Shown: positions 41,824 to 50,986, counted from the stretch's first letter. The stretch is DNA of 64,000 bases from Enterococcus montenegrensis (GCF_029983095.1 NZ_CP120467.1:976001-1040000); one strand, 5' to 3'. A program made the numbers and translations. Notes: generated by a model not told the origin, from the sequence alone.

Positions 41824-43719
41824 ATGTGTGGCATTGTCGGCTTTGTGAATAGCAAGGATCAAAAACAAGAAATTATTGAAGATATGATGGATCGCATCGT
41901 CCACCGTGGTCCTAATAGTTCTGGTAAATATACAGATAAAAATGTAGCGTTGGGATTTCGTCGGTTGTCAATTATTGACTTAGAGGGCGGCTCACAGCCT
42001 ATTTATAATGAAGATCGTAGCAAGGTTATTATCTTTAATGGTGAAATTTACAATTTTCAACCTTTGAGAGAACAATTAATTGCCGCTGGACACGTTTTTT
42101 CTACACATGCAGATACAGAAGTATTATTGCATGGTTACGAAGAATGGGGTGCTGAACTTTTACAAAAAGTACGGGGAATGTTCGCTTTTGCCATTTGGGA
42201 TATTGAAAAACAAGAATTATTTGGTGCCCGCGATCATTTTGGGATTAAACCGTATTATTATGCTGAAATGAATGGTACGTTTATGTTTGGTTCAGAAATC
42301 AAGAGCTTTTTACCTCATCCAGATTTCAACAAAGAACTAAATACAGCCGCTTTAAAACCTTATATGACTTTCCAATATTCACCATTAAACGGTGAAACAT
42401 TCTTTAAAAATGTTTACCGTTTACCAGAAGGACATTATTATACGTATAAAGACGGTAAACTAACAATTAAAGAATATTGGGATGCTGACTTTACGAAAAA
42501 AGATGACCATTCAAAAGAAGAATGGGTAGAAGAAATTGATAAGACAGTTGAAGCTTCAATTGCTGCTCACCGGATTGCCGATGTTGAAGTGGGAGCCTTT
42601 TTATCGAGTGGGGTTGACTCAAGTTATGTGACTTCGGTTTTACGTCCGGATCATTCCTTTTCGATTGGGTTTGATGACAAGACCTATAACGAAGCGATTG
42701 AAGCACGCAAGTTAACCAAAATGTTGGACTTAAACAATACAGCAGCTGTTATTGATGGCGATATGTCCTTTAAGGCATTTCCATTAATTCAATATCATCT
42801 AGATGAACCAGATTCCAACCCATCTTGTGTACCCCTTTATTTCTTGGCGAACCTAGCTTCACAATCTGTTCGGGTAGTACAATCAGGGGAAGGAGCAGAT
42901 GAATTATTTGCCGGTTACCAAACATATGGTTTCCATACCAATTCTAAAATGGTACGCGTTTTTGCCCAAGGATTAAAAAAATTACCAAAAGGGATGCGCT
43001 ATTCTATTGGTCGCAAGTTTGGGAAAATGAGTAATTTCCATGGTCGCATTCATTTGTATGAAGCAACCGCACCAGCACGCGATTTCTTTATTGGCCATGC
43101 TAAAGTTTTTGAAGAACAAGAAGCGGCTAGCTACTTGCAGCCAGAATTTCAAAATGCGCCTTCTGTCAAAGAAATTATGAATCCTCACTTTGATCAAACA
43201 AAAGGAATTGAAAGTGAAGTTAATAAAATGCAATACGTGGATGTCCACCAATGGATGCCAAAAGATATTTTATTAAAGGCAGACAAACTTTCTATGGCCA
43301 GCTCCCTTGAATTACGAGTGCCACTGTTGGATATCGAAGTGATGAAATTAGCACAACGCATTCCTGCAAAATATGTAATGAATCAAAACAATACTAAGGA
43401 TGCTTTCCGCCAAGCAGCTAATCGTCACTTGCCAGAAGAATGGGCAAATCGGGAAAAATTAGGTTTTCCTGTGCCAATTAAAGCTTGGTTAAAAGAAGAT
43501 CATGGTTATGAAGAAGTTAAAGCGTTGTTTACGGCTGATTTTGCTAAACAATTCTTTGATCAAACAAAAATCATGAAATTATTAGACGATCATCACGAAG
43601 GTAAAGCCGAAGTACAACGTAAAATTTGGACAATCTTTACTTTCCTAACTTGGTATAAAGTTTACTTTATCGATGAAGAAATTCCTACCGCAAAAGCAAT
43701 TACTTACGAAACACTATAA
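41824..43719 (+). CDS. asnB: glutamine-hydrolysing asparagine synthetase B
   Basis: 631-aa class II amidotransferase making asparagine from aspartate, ATP and glutamine. Cys2 of MCGIVGFVN is the glutaminase nucleophile, exposed after Met removal, which fixes the start at ATG 41824. The glutaminase domain (about 1-210) contains RGPNSSG and NGEIYNF. The synthetase domain has the ATP loop VGAFLSSGVDSSYV (about 256-269), QSGEGADELFAGY (about 355-367) and the late LRVPLLDIEV. A RBS-like AGGACGTG precedes it. It is monocistronic with a large terminator. It uses glutamine rather than ammonia as the main nitrogen donor. Confidence 0.95.
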   Translation: MCGIVGFVNSKDQKQEIIEDMMDRIVHRGPNSSGKYTDKNVALGFRRLSIIDLEGGSQPIYNEDRSKVIIFNGEIYNFQPLREQLIAAGHVFSTHADTEVLLHGYEEWGAELLQKVRGMFAFAIWDIEKQELFGARDHFGIKPYYYAEMNGTFMFGSEIKSFLPHPDFNKELNTAALKPYMTFQYSPLNGETFFKNVYRLPEGHYYTYKDGKLTIKEYWDADFTKKDDHSKEEWVEEIDKTVEASIAAHRIADVEVGAFLSSGVDSSYVTSVLRPDHSFSIGFDDKTYNEAIEARKLTKMLDLNNTAAVIDGDMSFKAFPLIQYHLDEPDSNPSCVPLYFLANLASQSVRVVQSGEGADELFAGYQTYGFHTNSKMVRVFAQGLKKLPKGMRYSIGRKFGKMSNFHGRIHLYEATAPARDFFIGHAKVFEEQEAASYLQPEFQNAPSVKEIMNPHFDQTKGIESEVNKMQYVDVHQWMPKDILLKADKLSMASSLELRVPLLDIEVMKLAQRIPAKYVMNQNNTKDAFRQAANRHLPEEWANREKLGFPVPIKAWLKEDHGYEEVKALFTADFAKQFFDQTKIMKLLDDHHEGKAEVQRKIWTIFTFLTWYKVYFIDEEIPTAKAITYETL

Positions 43720-43721
43720 TG

Positions 43722-43812
43722 AAAAAACCAAACGTAAAACTTTTCAAAAGGCGCGTCTAAAAGTCCAACTTTTAGGCGTTGCCACTTGAAAGGTCAAGCG
43801 TTTGGTTTTTTT
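43722..43812 (+). terminator. long nested terminator of asnB
   Basis: AAAAAACCAAACG / CGTTTGGTTTTTT outer stem, TTTTCAA/TTGAAA middle stem and TCTAAAAGT/ACTTTTAGG inner hairpin. T runs on both strands. Confidence 0.8.
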
Positions 43813-43909
43813 ATCTGACAGATTTGCAAATTTTTGCTTATGACTTATGGCTAGGGAGTCCCTTAACTTTTCTAATTGTGATAAAGCTTAAGAGCGGTCG
43901 CAAAGTTTT

Positions 43910-44545
43910 TTATTTTAAAGGCGCATCACTTATACCGATATCGACAACGTGCAAATTACCACAGGCGTTACTTCCTGGTGAGACGGTGAAGCCAGTTTTC
44001 TTAAATTGAAAGGTGATTGTTGTGTCCGCACGAATAAATGCACCTAGGGAGCTACCTGTTGAAGCATCAATGCCAGAAGGGACATCAATGGCTACGATGG
44101 GTAATTTGCTGTTGTTTATTTGCACGATAACATTTTTTGCCTTTGTGCTTAGCTCGCCTGTAGCGCCAATCCCTAAGAAACTATCGATGATGATTGTAAA
44201 ACCTAAGAAAGTTTCTAAGTGGTGTAAAATAGGAATTTGATAATATTGGCAAATATTATATTGTTGTCGGCATTCTTTTGTTAGATGATCTGAATTTCCG
44301 GCGAAATAAATCGTAACATTTTTGCCGGCAAGGTGAAGTAATCGCGCAAGTGCAAAACCATCGCCGCCATTATTGCCACTGCCACAGAGTATGAGAATTT
44401 GCGAAAGGTCATTCTTTTCATTTGTTAGTTTTGCAAAGACTGCCAATGCGGCTTTTTCCATGAGGACCATGCTAGGAATACCGATCGTATCAATGGTGTA
44501 TTGCTCACAGGTCTTCATTTGTTGTACGTTCACTAATTGGGTCAT
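43910..44545 (-). CDS. nnrE: NAD(P)H-hydrate epimerase (YjeF_N)
   Basis: 211-aa stand-alone YjeF N-terminal domain that epimerises damaged (R)-NAD(P)HX to the S form for repair by a dehydratase. Landmarks are ILCGSGNNGGDGFALARLL (about 51-69), IIDSFLGIGATGEL (about 118-131) and VAIDVPSGIDASTG (about 150-163), the expected nucleotide and metal sites. The partner dehydratase NnrD is not fused to it and is not in this window. AGGAGG precedes the ATG. The gene lies before the ABC operon on the same strand but starts separately. Confidence 0.92.
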   Translation of the reverse strand: MTQLVNVQQMKTCEQYTIDTIGIPSMVLMEKAALAVFAKLTNEKNDLSQILILCGSGNNGGDGFALARLLHLAGKNVTIYFAGNSDHLTKECRQQYNICQYYQIPILHHLETFLGFTIIIDSFLGIGATGELSTKAKNVIVQINNSKLPIVAIDVPSGIDASTGSSLGAFIRADTTITFQFKKTGFTVSPGSNACGNLHVVDIGISDAPLK

Positions 44546-44616
44546 AGTAATTCCTCCTACTTTTTATCCTTTAGCTAGATTGTAACGAAAACGTGGCTTT
44601 TTTACCAAAGAAGTCC

Positions 44617-45381
44617 TTATAAGCGCCGCTTTCTAAAAATAGCTAAACTTAAGCCAATAAATAAAAGGATAAGGAGAATAGCCAGCATAACACCAGGCCA
44701 ATAGGGGGTAAAATCACTTTTACCGGTCAACCAATTAAGAGAATTAGTACCCAAGATAAAAGGATTGTAATGGTCTATTTTCTTAAAGATACCACTCAAA
44801 CTACTAATTAAATAAAAGACTGCGACGATCAAAAGACTTTGGCCCATATTTTTGGCCAAGCTAGAGGCGAAAATAGTAGCGGTTAAAATGATGCTGCCAT
44901 ATAGCCAAAAACCAAAAAGTGGTAACAAAAGATGCGGGCTTTTGCCATCATTAAAATAATATGCAGTGTAGCCCAGATTGGTCACAAACGACAGAAAAAG
45001 CGTAAAAGTCCAAATAAAAAAGAGATATAGTGCTTTACTTATTACCAAAACAGAACGGGATAATCCTTTTGTGATAAAAGGAATAAGCGTGCCTTTTTCA
45101 ACTTCAGTACTGATTATACCCGTTGATAATAAGACGATTGCCAATAAAAGAAATTGTGGCAAATTTTTATAATACTGTGTCCAACTATCAATAGAAGTAG
45201 ATGCAGGTAAGGTGATAGTCATTTTTTCTGGTAGTAATGAAGCCATCATATCTGGCATAATTTTGGCTAAAAAAGGCGATAAAATACCAACAGCAAGAGC
45301 AATGATAAATAAAATCGGAATTTTTTTAGTCCGCCAATTAGCAAAAAATTCTTTAGCCAGGAAAAGTTGGAGTTGTTTCAT
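44617..45381 (-). CDS. ABC-2-type transporter permease (YxlG-like)
   Basis: 254-aa permease with about six helices (about 20-38, 72-92, 110-132, 143-165, 171-191 and 229-248). It has the single long external loop after helix 1 seen in ABC-2 proteins. Third gene of an operon with an ATPase (4-bp overlap) and a PLDc_N-domain protein. The set PLDc_N, ATPase and permease matches Bacillus YxlE-YxlF-YxlG, which antagonises the SigY system. No sigma or anti-sigma gene is next to it here. Confidence 0.85.
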   Translation of the reverse strand: MKQLQLFLAKEFFANWRTKKIPILFIIALAVGILSPFLAKIMPDMMASLLPEKMTITLPASTSIDSWTQYYKNLPQFLLLAIVLLSTGIISTEVEKGTLIPFITKGLSRSVLVISKALYLFFIWTFTLFLSFVTNLGYTAYYFNDGKSPHLLLPLFGFWLYGSIILTATIFASSLAKNMGQSLLIVAVFYLISSLSGIFKKIDHYNPFILGTNSLNWLTGKSDFTPYWPGVMLAILLILLFIGLSLAIFRKRRL

Positions 45382-46283
45382 TTTGTCACCACCTTTAAAA
45401 ATATAGCTTCTAATGTTGGCTCGACTAGTTTAAATTCCAACGGCACTAGGTTTAATGTAGCGACTCTTTTGATAATTTGTAAGCCTAAATCTTCTTGCGG
45501 TAAACTTGGTAGGACGAGTTTTTGCGCGACTTGCTGCCAGTCTTGTGGATTTTGCTTTAAAAAAAGAGCCGTATCAGCGGGACTTTCAAAGCGTAATTCA
45601 TAGTGATTAGGCTGAGCTGTTTTAATTTCTGCTAGTGGGCCAGTTAATTGGATTTTTCCGTCATTTAAAATGGCCACATGATCACATATGGCTTCTACAT
45701 CAGCTAAAATATGAGAAGAAAATAAAACTGTGGTTTCATTTTTTAAACTTGCTAGAATGTCTAATACTTCTTTGCGTCCTAATGGATCGAGGGCGGAAGT
45801 TGGTTCATCACAGATTAATAACTGCGGTTCATTTAAGAGAGCTTGGGCTAAACCTAAGCGCTGTTTCATTCCCCGTGAGAAGCCACTAATTTTTTGATTT
45901 GTTGTTTGTAAACCAACTTTTGTTAGTAAGGAGGGGATTTTCAGCTGCAGTTCACTTTTTGACATACCGCTCGTACGACCGCATAAACTTAAATATTCTG
46001 TAGCCGTGAGGTAATCATAAAATGCGGGCACATCGGGAAGGTAGCCGATTTTTTGATTGGTTGTGGTATCGCCGTATTTTACTGTCTGTCCGGCAATAGT
46101 AACAGAACCACTATCAGCAGCTAAAAGTCCTAAAATAATCTTCATCGTGGTTGTTTTTCCGGCCCCGTTTTCACCAACAAAGCCAAAAATACTGCCTTTG
46201 GGGATGGTGAAGCTTAAATTATCAAGAATAAGGTTACTACCAAATTGTTTTTTTACATTTTGCAGGGTTAACATGGAAGTCAT
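45378..46283 (-). CDS. ABC transporter ATP-binding protein (YxlF-like)
   Basis: 301-aa ATPase with complete motifs: Walker A GENGAGKTTT (about 37-46), Q-loop IGYLPDVPAFYDYL (about 83-96), signature SRGMKQRLGLAQAL (about 134-147; the canonical SGG is replaced by SRG as is common in this branch), Walker B LLICDEPTSALD (about 152-163) and H-loop SSHIL. The C-terminal extension (about 215-301) is usual for ABC-2 exporters. ATG follows AAAGGAG and abuts the stop of the upstream PLDc_N gene. Substrate unknown. Confidence 0.92.
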   Translation of the reverse strand: MTSMLTLQNVKKQFGSNLILDNLSFTIPKGSIFGFVGENGAGKTTTMKIILGLLAADSGSVTIAGQTVKYGDTTTNQKIGYLPDVPAFYDYLTATEYLSLCGRTSGMSKSELQLKIPSLLTKVGLQTTNQKISGFSRGMKQRLGLAQALLNEPQLLICDEPTSALDPLGRKEVLDILASLKNETTVLFSSHILADVEAICDHVAILNDGKIQLTGPLAEIKTAQPNHYELRFESPADTALFLKQNPQDWQQVAQKLVLPSLPQEDLGLQIIKRVATLNLVPLEFKLVEPTLEAIFLKVVTK

Positions 46284-46487
46284 TTAATCTTCTCCTTTAC
46301 CAAAAGCAAAATAGACAATCGGTCCGATAAAAGAAAATACAGCACAAATAATAATCCAAACAATTCGATTACCAAATTTGTAGTGGGGATGTTTTAATAC
46401 GTCGATAATAGCGTAAATTGCCAGGCCAAGTTGTAAAATAATCAGTGGTATTAAAATAGGTAAATATTCGTGGACATTTAATTGCAT
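46284..46487 (-). CDS. PLDc_N-domain membrane protein (YxlE-like)
   Basis: 67-aa protein with two helices (about 9-29 and 45-63), read as the phospholipase D-nuclease N-terminal domain: LILQLGLAIYAIIDVLKHPH (in part) and NRIVWIIICAVFSFIGPIVY, ending FGKGED. Such proteins are often placed in front of ABC-2 transporter genes. ATG 46487 follows AAGGAG at 8 nt; the GTG three codons earlier lies too near. First gene of the operon, right behind the 17-bp inverted repeat. Confidence 0.85.
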   Translation of the reverse strand: MQLNVHEYLPILIPLIILQLGLAIYAIIDVLKHPHYKFGNRIVWIIICAVFSFIGPIVYFAFGKGED

Positions 46488-46521
46488 GTAAATCACTCCT
46501 TATTTAGTTAGATTATTTTAA

Positions 46522-46562
46522 TTGTATAGTTTGTATTAATAATTATAATACAAACTATACAA
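46522..46562 (-). promoter_or_regulatory. 17-bp perfect inverted repeat, probable operator of the ABC operon
   Basis: TTGTATAGTTTGTATTA (46522-46538) and TAATACAAACTATACAA (46546-46562) with a 7-nt centre. It sits in the only space between the upstream terminator and the operon start; TTGTAT and TATACA hexamers lie within it. Long AT-rich symmetrical operators of this kind fit GntR/YtrA-type repressors that control ABC-2 exporters. Confidence 0.65.
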
Positions 46563-46572
46563 AGCTGCAAAG

Positions 46573-46618
46573 AAAAAAGGTTGGGAATTCTCATTCTGAA
46601 AATTCCCAACCTTTTTTT
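46573..46618 (-). terminator. terminator of the HAD gene
   Basis: AAAAAAGGTTGGGAATT / AATTCCCAACCTTTTTT, perfect long stem. Confidence 0.9.
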
Positions 46619-46629
46619 CTCTAGAAGTC

Positions 46630-47433
46630 TTAAATAGCAAGGTATTTTTCCAAATAATCTGCTAAACCATCTTCATCATTACTTTTAGTTGTAATATCAT
46701 TGCTAATTGCTTTTGCTTCAGGACTCGCATTTTTCATTGCGACGCCCCAACCTGCGTAATCAAGCATCTCCAAGTCATTATGCTCATCGCCAAACGCGAT
46801 GATATCTTTTCGATCGATTGCCATAGAATCAGCGATAATTTCAACACCCCGCGCTTTTTGAATTCCTTTGGCTACGATTTCCAAAATTGCATTAGGACCA
46901 CCCCAAGTTCTAACGTCAATGTAGTCAGAAAACTGCGCTTTTAAGGTATCTGAAACCGTTTGTGCCAATTCAGTTTTGGTTTGAATCAACATCGAAGTTG
47001 GATTTGATTTTAGATTTTCTAACAAATTATCAGGGGTTGGTTTCTGATTATCAAAGAGATATTCACTGCCAAAATCCAAACGATCGACGTAGAATGTATC
47101 GCGATTTTCAGCGGCAACAAAATCTAATTGAAGATCATTTTTTTGTTTTAAAATTTCAAAGACAATATCGCGGCTAAAGAGTGTTTCAGATTCTGCAGCC
47201 CACTTTGTATAAGGCACGTGGACTAAAGCACCATTAAAATTAACCATTGGCGTATTTAAAGCCAATTGGTGATAAAACTTCTCACTAATGCGAAATGGGC
47301 GACCAGTCGCAATGCTGACGATGTGGCCAGTTGCCATCGCTTTTTTTAAAACAGCTTCAGTTTTAGGACTAATTTGGGATTTAGCGTTTAAAGTTGTACC
47401 ATCTAGGTCAATGGCAATTAGTTTTTTATTCAT
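46630..47433 (-). CDS. Cof-type HAD-superfamily phosphatase
   Basis: 267-aa Cof-subfamily phosphatase. Motif I IAIDLDGTTLNAKS is at about 6-19, motif II is SIATGRPFRI at about 40-49, the Lys of motif III is in KGIQKARGVEII, and motif IV GDEHNDLEMLDYAG is at about 217-230. The cap between about 85 and 190 sets specificity, which is unknown. It shares the fold with 10429-11199 but is not closely similar. GGGGAG precedes the ATG. It is monocistronic. Confidence 0.88.
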   Translation of the reverse strand: MNKKLIAIDLDGTTLNAKSQISPKTEAVLKKAMATGHIVSIATGRPFRISEKFYHQLALNTPMVNFNGALVHVPYTKWAAESETLFSRDIVFEILKQKNDLQLDFVAAENRDTFYVDRLDFGSEYLFDNQKPTPDNLLENLKSNPTSMLIQTKTELAQTVSDTLKAQFSDYIDVRTWGGPNAILEIVAKGIQKARGVEIIADSMAIDRKDIIAFGDEHNDLEMLDYAGWGVAMKNASPEAKAISNDITTKSNDEDGLADYLEKYLAI

Positions 47434-47626
47434 ATATATTCTCCCCTCGTATAAAAGATACGCTGTTTTAGTTTAACATATTTTATATTTTTCACAAGCG
47501 GACTGGTTCATAACAAAGATACCTTTAAAAAAAATTAGCGAAGTGAAATAAAGGAGTAGATAATTCGTTTTCATAGTAAAACACGAACATTATCAAGGCG
47601 CTGATCAAAAAACATCGAGAAAAAGA

Positions 47627-47655
47627 TTGTTTTATTTTTGCTGAGAAATTATAAT
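47627..47655 (+). promoter_or_regulatory. promoter of the purine permease gene
   Basis: TTGTTT (47627-47632), 17-bp spacer, TATAAT (47650-47655). The leader to the ATG is about 55 nt, too short for a purine riboswitch. Confidence 0.65.
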
Positions 47656-47718
47656 CAGTCTTTGTTGGATGATAAATCCGAAATATGCCCTTATTCTTTT
47701 GTAGGAGTGAACATTTTA

Positions 47719-49158
47719 ATGGAAAAGTTTTTTAAATTGAAGGAAAGTAACACAAATGTTTCAACGGAATTTGTCGCAGGTTTAACGACTTTCTTTGCGA
47801 TGAGTTATATTTTATTCGTAAATCCGACGATTCTATCAGCTTCTGGTATGCCGTTTCAAGCGGTGTTCCTTGCGACAATTATTGCGTCAGTAATTGGAAC
47901 TTTAGTAATGGGACTTTTTGCCAATGTGCCATATGCACAAGCACCTGGGATGGGGCTTAACGCCTTTTTCACTTTCACGGTTGTTTTTGGCCTTGGTTAC
48001 ACGTGGCAACAAGCCTTGGCGATGGTCTTTATTTGCGGCTTGATTAATATTTTTATTACGATTACCAAAATTCGTAAAATGATTATCCACGCAATTCCAG
48101 AAAGTATGCAGCATGCTATTGGTGGCGGAATCGGGATTTTCGTTGCCTATGTTGGGTTGAAAAACGCGAACCTTTTGAGCTTTAGTGCGGATTCTGCAAC
48201 CATTACAAGTAGTGTTGTGGAAGGGGATAAAGCCGTTAACGTTACGATGAATGGTGGGATTGTCCCAGCTTTAGCTAACTTTAATAATGCTCCGGTCTTA
48301 TTAGCTGTTATTGGATTAGTTTTAACGACGATTTTAGTCGTACGTAATGTTCGTGGTGCTATTTTAATTGGGATTGTGGCAACGACAATTTTAGGTATTT
48401 TCATGGGTGTTGTTGATCTTAGTGCAATCGATTGGAAAGCTAATTCTTTAGGCAGTTCCATTAACGAGTTAAAAACCACATTTGGTGCGGCTTTTGGTAG
48501 TGAAGGTATGCAATCACTGTTTCGTGATGCTGGTAAAATTCCACAAGTTTTAATGACGATTATTGCCTTTAGTTTATCCGATACTTTTGATACGATTGGG
48601 ACATTTATCGGTACTGGTCGCAGAACCGGAATTTTCTCGAAAGAAGACGAAGATGCTTTAGAAGACAGTCGTGGTTTTAACACCAAAATGGACAAAGCCT
48701 TATTTGCAGATGCGATTGCAACTTCAATTGGTGCGATTTTTGGTACGTCAAACACGACTACTTATGTCGAGTCTGCAGCCGGGATTGGTGCTGGTGGACG
48801 GACTGGTTTAACATCTGTTGTTGTGGCTGGTTTATTTGCAATTAGCAGTTTCTTTTCACCTTTAATTTCTATTGTACCTGCGCAAGCGACAGCACCGGCT
48901 TTAATCTTAGTTGGGGTCATGATGATGGCTTCTTTCAAAGATATTGAGTGGACTGATTTAGAAGAGGCAGTACCAGCTTTCTTTGCTGCAATTTTTATGG
49001 GCTTTTGTTACAGTATTTCTTACGGTATCGCAGCTGGCTTCATTTTCTATACAATTGTGAAAGTAATTAAAGGCAAATTTAATGAAATTTCTCCAATTCT
49101 TTGGGTTGTAGACATTTTATTTATCTTAAACTTTATTATTTTAGCTGTAATTGCTTAA
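47719..49158 (+). CDS. NCS2-type purine permease (PbuG/AzgA family)
   Basis: 479-aa membrane permease of the AzgA-like branch of nucleobase/cation symporters (guanine, hypoxanthine or adenine uptake). It opens KLKESNTNVSTEFVAGLTTF, then AMSYILFVNPTILSASG (about 28-44), PGMGLNAFFTFTVVFGLGYT (about 77-96), ESMQHAIGGGIGIFVAYVGL (about 126-145), FDTIGTFIGTGRRTG (about 292-306) and GTSNTTTYVESAAGIGAGGR (about 341-360), all hallmark segments. ATG 47719 is the start that has GTAGGAG; the preceding 27 in-frame codons lie over the promoter. It is monocistronic. Confidence 0.9.
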   Translation: MEKFFKLKESNTNVSTEFVAGLTTFFAMSYILFVNPTILSASGMPFQAVFLATIIASVIGTLVMGLFANVPYAQAPGMGLNAFFTFTVVFGLGYTWQQALAMVFICGLINIFITITKIRKMIIHAIPESMQHAIGGGIGIFVAYVGLKNANLLSFSADSATITSSVVEGDKAVNVTMNGGIVPALANFNNAPVLLAVIGLVLTTILVVRNVRGAILIGIVATTILGIFMGVVDLSAIDWKANSLGSSINELKTTFGAAFGSEGMQSLFRDAGKIPQVLMTIIAFSLSDTFDTIGTFIGTGRRTGIFSKEDEDALEDSRGFNTKMDKALFADAIATSIGAIFGTSNTTTYVESAAGIGAGGRTGLTSVVVAGLFAISSFFSPLISIVPAQATAPALILVGVMMMASFKDIEWTDLEEAVPAFFAAIFMGFCYSISYGIAAGFIFYTIVKVIKGKFNEISPILWVVDILFILNFIILAVIA

Positions 49159-49186
49159 TTAAAAATTACTATCTCATTTATAAGAT

Positions 49187-49232
49187 AAAAATCTAGGGAA
49201 AAAGTCGTTTCGGCTTTTACTCTAGATTTTTT
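49187..49232 (+). terminator. intrinsic terminator
   Basis: AAAAATCTAG / CTAGATTTTTTT outer arms with inner AAAAGTCG/CGGCTTTT. Confidence 0.85.
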
Positions 49233-49372
49233 TGTCGATTAATTCTTTAAAAATATTTCATAGAAGATAAGCGAATTCATTAAAAAATTGCTGTCTTTTT
49301 GCCACATATCTTGGCTTTCCAATTCACCTCTTGTGGAAAATAGGCTATAGTAGTAATGAAAGAGGGTTGACT

Positions 49373-50569
49373 ATGAAGTTAGATTGGAAACGAAATTTAT
49401 TTATCTCGTGGATTGGGTGTTTTTTTACCGGTGCTAGTTTTAGTTTGGTGATGCCCTTTATTCCTATTTATATTGAGCAGTTGGGCACACCCAAAAATCA
49501 AGTAGAATTGTTTGCTGGTTTGGCAATTTCCGTTACAGCCTTTGCCTCGGCCATTGTTGCACCTATTTGGGGGAATTTGGCAGATCGCAAGGGTCGCCGC
49601 TTAATGATGATTCGTGCTGCAATTGGGATGACGTTTACGATGGGCTCGTTGGCTTTTGTACCTAATGTATACTGGCTTTTGATTATGCGGTTTATGACGG
49701 GGATTTTATCAGGTTATATTCCGAATGCAACGGCATTAATTGCCTCCCAAGCGCCAAGAGAAAAAAGTGGATGGGCACTTGGAACATTGTCTACTGGTGC
49801 AGTTGCGGGGAATTTAATCGGTCCATCAATGGGAGGCGCGTTGGCTCAGTGGTTTGGTATGGAAAATGTATTCATTATTACCGGGACGGTTTTAGCAATT
49901 ACGACTATTTTAACGATTTTCTTTGTTAAAGAAGACTTTGTACCAATTGAAAAAACCGACTTATTGACTGTTAAGCAGATATTCAACCGAGTCTCTAACC
50001 TTCAAGTATTGATTGGTTTATTTATCACTTCGTTAATTTTACAAGTTGGGGTAACGAGTATTAGTCCCATCTTGACGCTTTATATTCGCCAATTAAGTGG
50101 CGATAGTAGTAACATCTTATTTGTCAGTGGCTTAATTGTTTCAGTCGCTGGTGTTTCTGCTATTATTTCTTCGCCAACGTTGGGAAAATTAGGGGATAAA
50201 ATTGGAAATCAAAAAATTCTACTCTTTGGCTTAGTACTGTCCTTTATTTGTTTTATTCCAATGGGATTTGTTAAAACACCGTTTCAGTTAGGTGTTCTAC
50301 GTTTTATTCTCGGTTTTTCAACCGGAGCTTTAATGCCTTCTATTAATACGTTGATTTCAAAAATCACACCACCAGAAGGCGTTAGTCGAATTTACAGTTA
50401 CAATCAAATGTTTACAAACTTTGGTCAAGTACTAGGCCCAATGGTGGGTTCAACAGTGGCACACGGGATGGGGTATCGTGCTGTTTTCTGGGTAACCAGT
50501 GGTTTTGTGTTCTTAAACATTTGTTTGTCGACTTTTAATTTTCGCAAAGTTTTAAACAAAAGACTTTAG
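49373..50569 (+). CDS. MFS multidrug efflux transporter (PmrA-like)
   Basis: 398-aa 12-helix drug:proton antiporter. It reads LTGASFSLVMP-like in TM1 (FTGASFSLVMPFIPIY, about 17-32), motif A WGNLADRKGRRLMMIRA (about 66-82), the arginine in TM4 (LIMRFMTGILSGYIPNA), and the antiporter motif C-like stretch GTLSTGAVAGNLIGPSMGGA (about 138-157). By eye it is close to pneumococcal PmrA, which exports fluoroquinolones and dyes; drug range here is inference. ATG 49373 follows AGAGGG. The terminator is at 50618-50654. Confidence 0.88.
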   Translation: MKLDWKRNLFISWIGCFFTGASFSLVMPFIPIYIEQLGTPKNQVELFAGLAISVTAFASAIVAPIWGNLADRKGRRLMMIRAAIGMTFTMGSLAFVPNVYWLLIMRFMTGILSGYIPNATALIASQAPREKSGWALGTLSTGAVAGNLIGPSMGGALAQWFGMENVFIITGTVLAITTILTIFFVKEDFVPIEKTDLLTVKQIFNRVSNLQVLIGLFITSLILQVGVTSISPILTLYIRQLSGDSSNILFVSGLIVSVAGVSAIISSPTLGKLGDKIGNQKILLFGLVLSFICFIPMGFVKTPFQLGVLRFILGFSTGALMPSINTLISKITPPEGVSRIYSYNQMFTNFGQVLGPMVGSTVAHGMGYRAVFWVTSGFVFLNICLSTFNFRKVLNKRL

Positions 50570-50617
50570 TCTGATTAATTCAGCTGAAAAGCTATTTATA
50601 AAAAAGTTATTCATAAT

Positions 50618-50654
50618 AAAAGGCTGTGATACGGCTTTTATCACAGCCTTTTAA
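50618..50654 (+). terminator. intrinsic terminator
   Basis: AAAAGGCTGTGATA / TATCACAGCCTTTT, perfect 14 bp. Confidence 0.85.
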
Positions 50655-50725
50655 TTGTTTGTTGCAACGAAAGCCAGGATTAAACTTCAACAAAAGTAAA
50701 TTTGTTTAATGAAGCAAAAGAAACA

Positions 50726-50756
50726 AAAAAAGATTGCAACAAACTGCAATCTTTTT
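50726..50756 (-). terminator. terminator of the DUF2929 gene
   Basis: AAAAAGATTGCA / TGCAATCTTTTT; on the minus strand a T7 run follows. Confidence 0.8.
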
Positions 50757-50789
50757 GAGTCAAGTTGTGTAAAAGACACAACTGTTTGC

Positions 50790-50969
50790 TTATGCGTGTT
50801 TCTTTTTGGGCGTAGCCACTTCGGCAATTAGGATAATGATAACTCCTAAAATTAGGGAAATGATTGAGCTAAGTTTAAAATCATAAGTGCCGCTGTTTAA
50901 AGCACTACCCAGGTAGCCAACGACTTGACCTAAGATATACGTCCAAAACAAAGTAACCAAATATTTCAT
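50790..50969 (-). CDS. DUF2929 small membrane protein
   Basis: 59-aa two-helix protein: MKYLVTLFWTYILGQVVGYL (1-20), the loop GSALNSGTYDF, and a second helix SSIISLILGVIIILIAEV (about 34-51), ending in a basic tail PKKKHA. The FW-x-x-x-LGQVVGYxGSAL pattern is the DUF2929 (YjzD-like) signature. ATG 50969 follows GAGGTG at 6 nt; a GTG three codons earlier overlaps that site. Function unknown. It diverges from dnaE. Confidence 0.8.
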   Translation of the reverse strand: MKYLVTLFWTYILGQVVGYLGSALNSGTYDFKLSSIISLILGVIIILIAEVATPKKKHA

Positions 50970-50986
50970 AGCAGACACCTCTTCTC

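Noticed and set aside
47434..47718. Purine riboswitch before the purine permease
   Set aside because: No conserved purine-aptamer loops are visible, and the promoter at 47627-47655 leaves a leader of about 55 nt.
47902..48755. Minus-strand ORFs inside the purine permease gene
   Set aside because: Antisense shadows of a membrane-protein gene with low-complexity translations and no expression signals.
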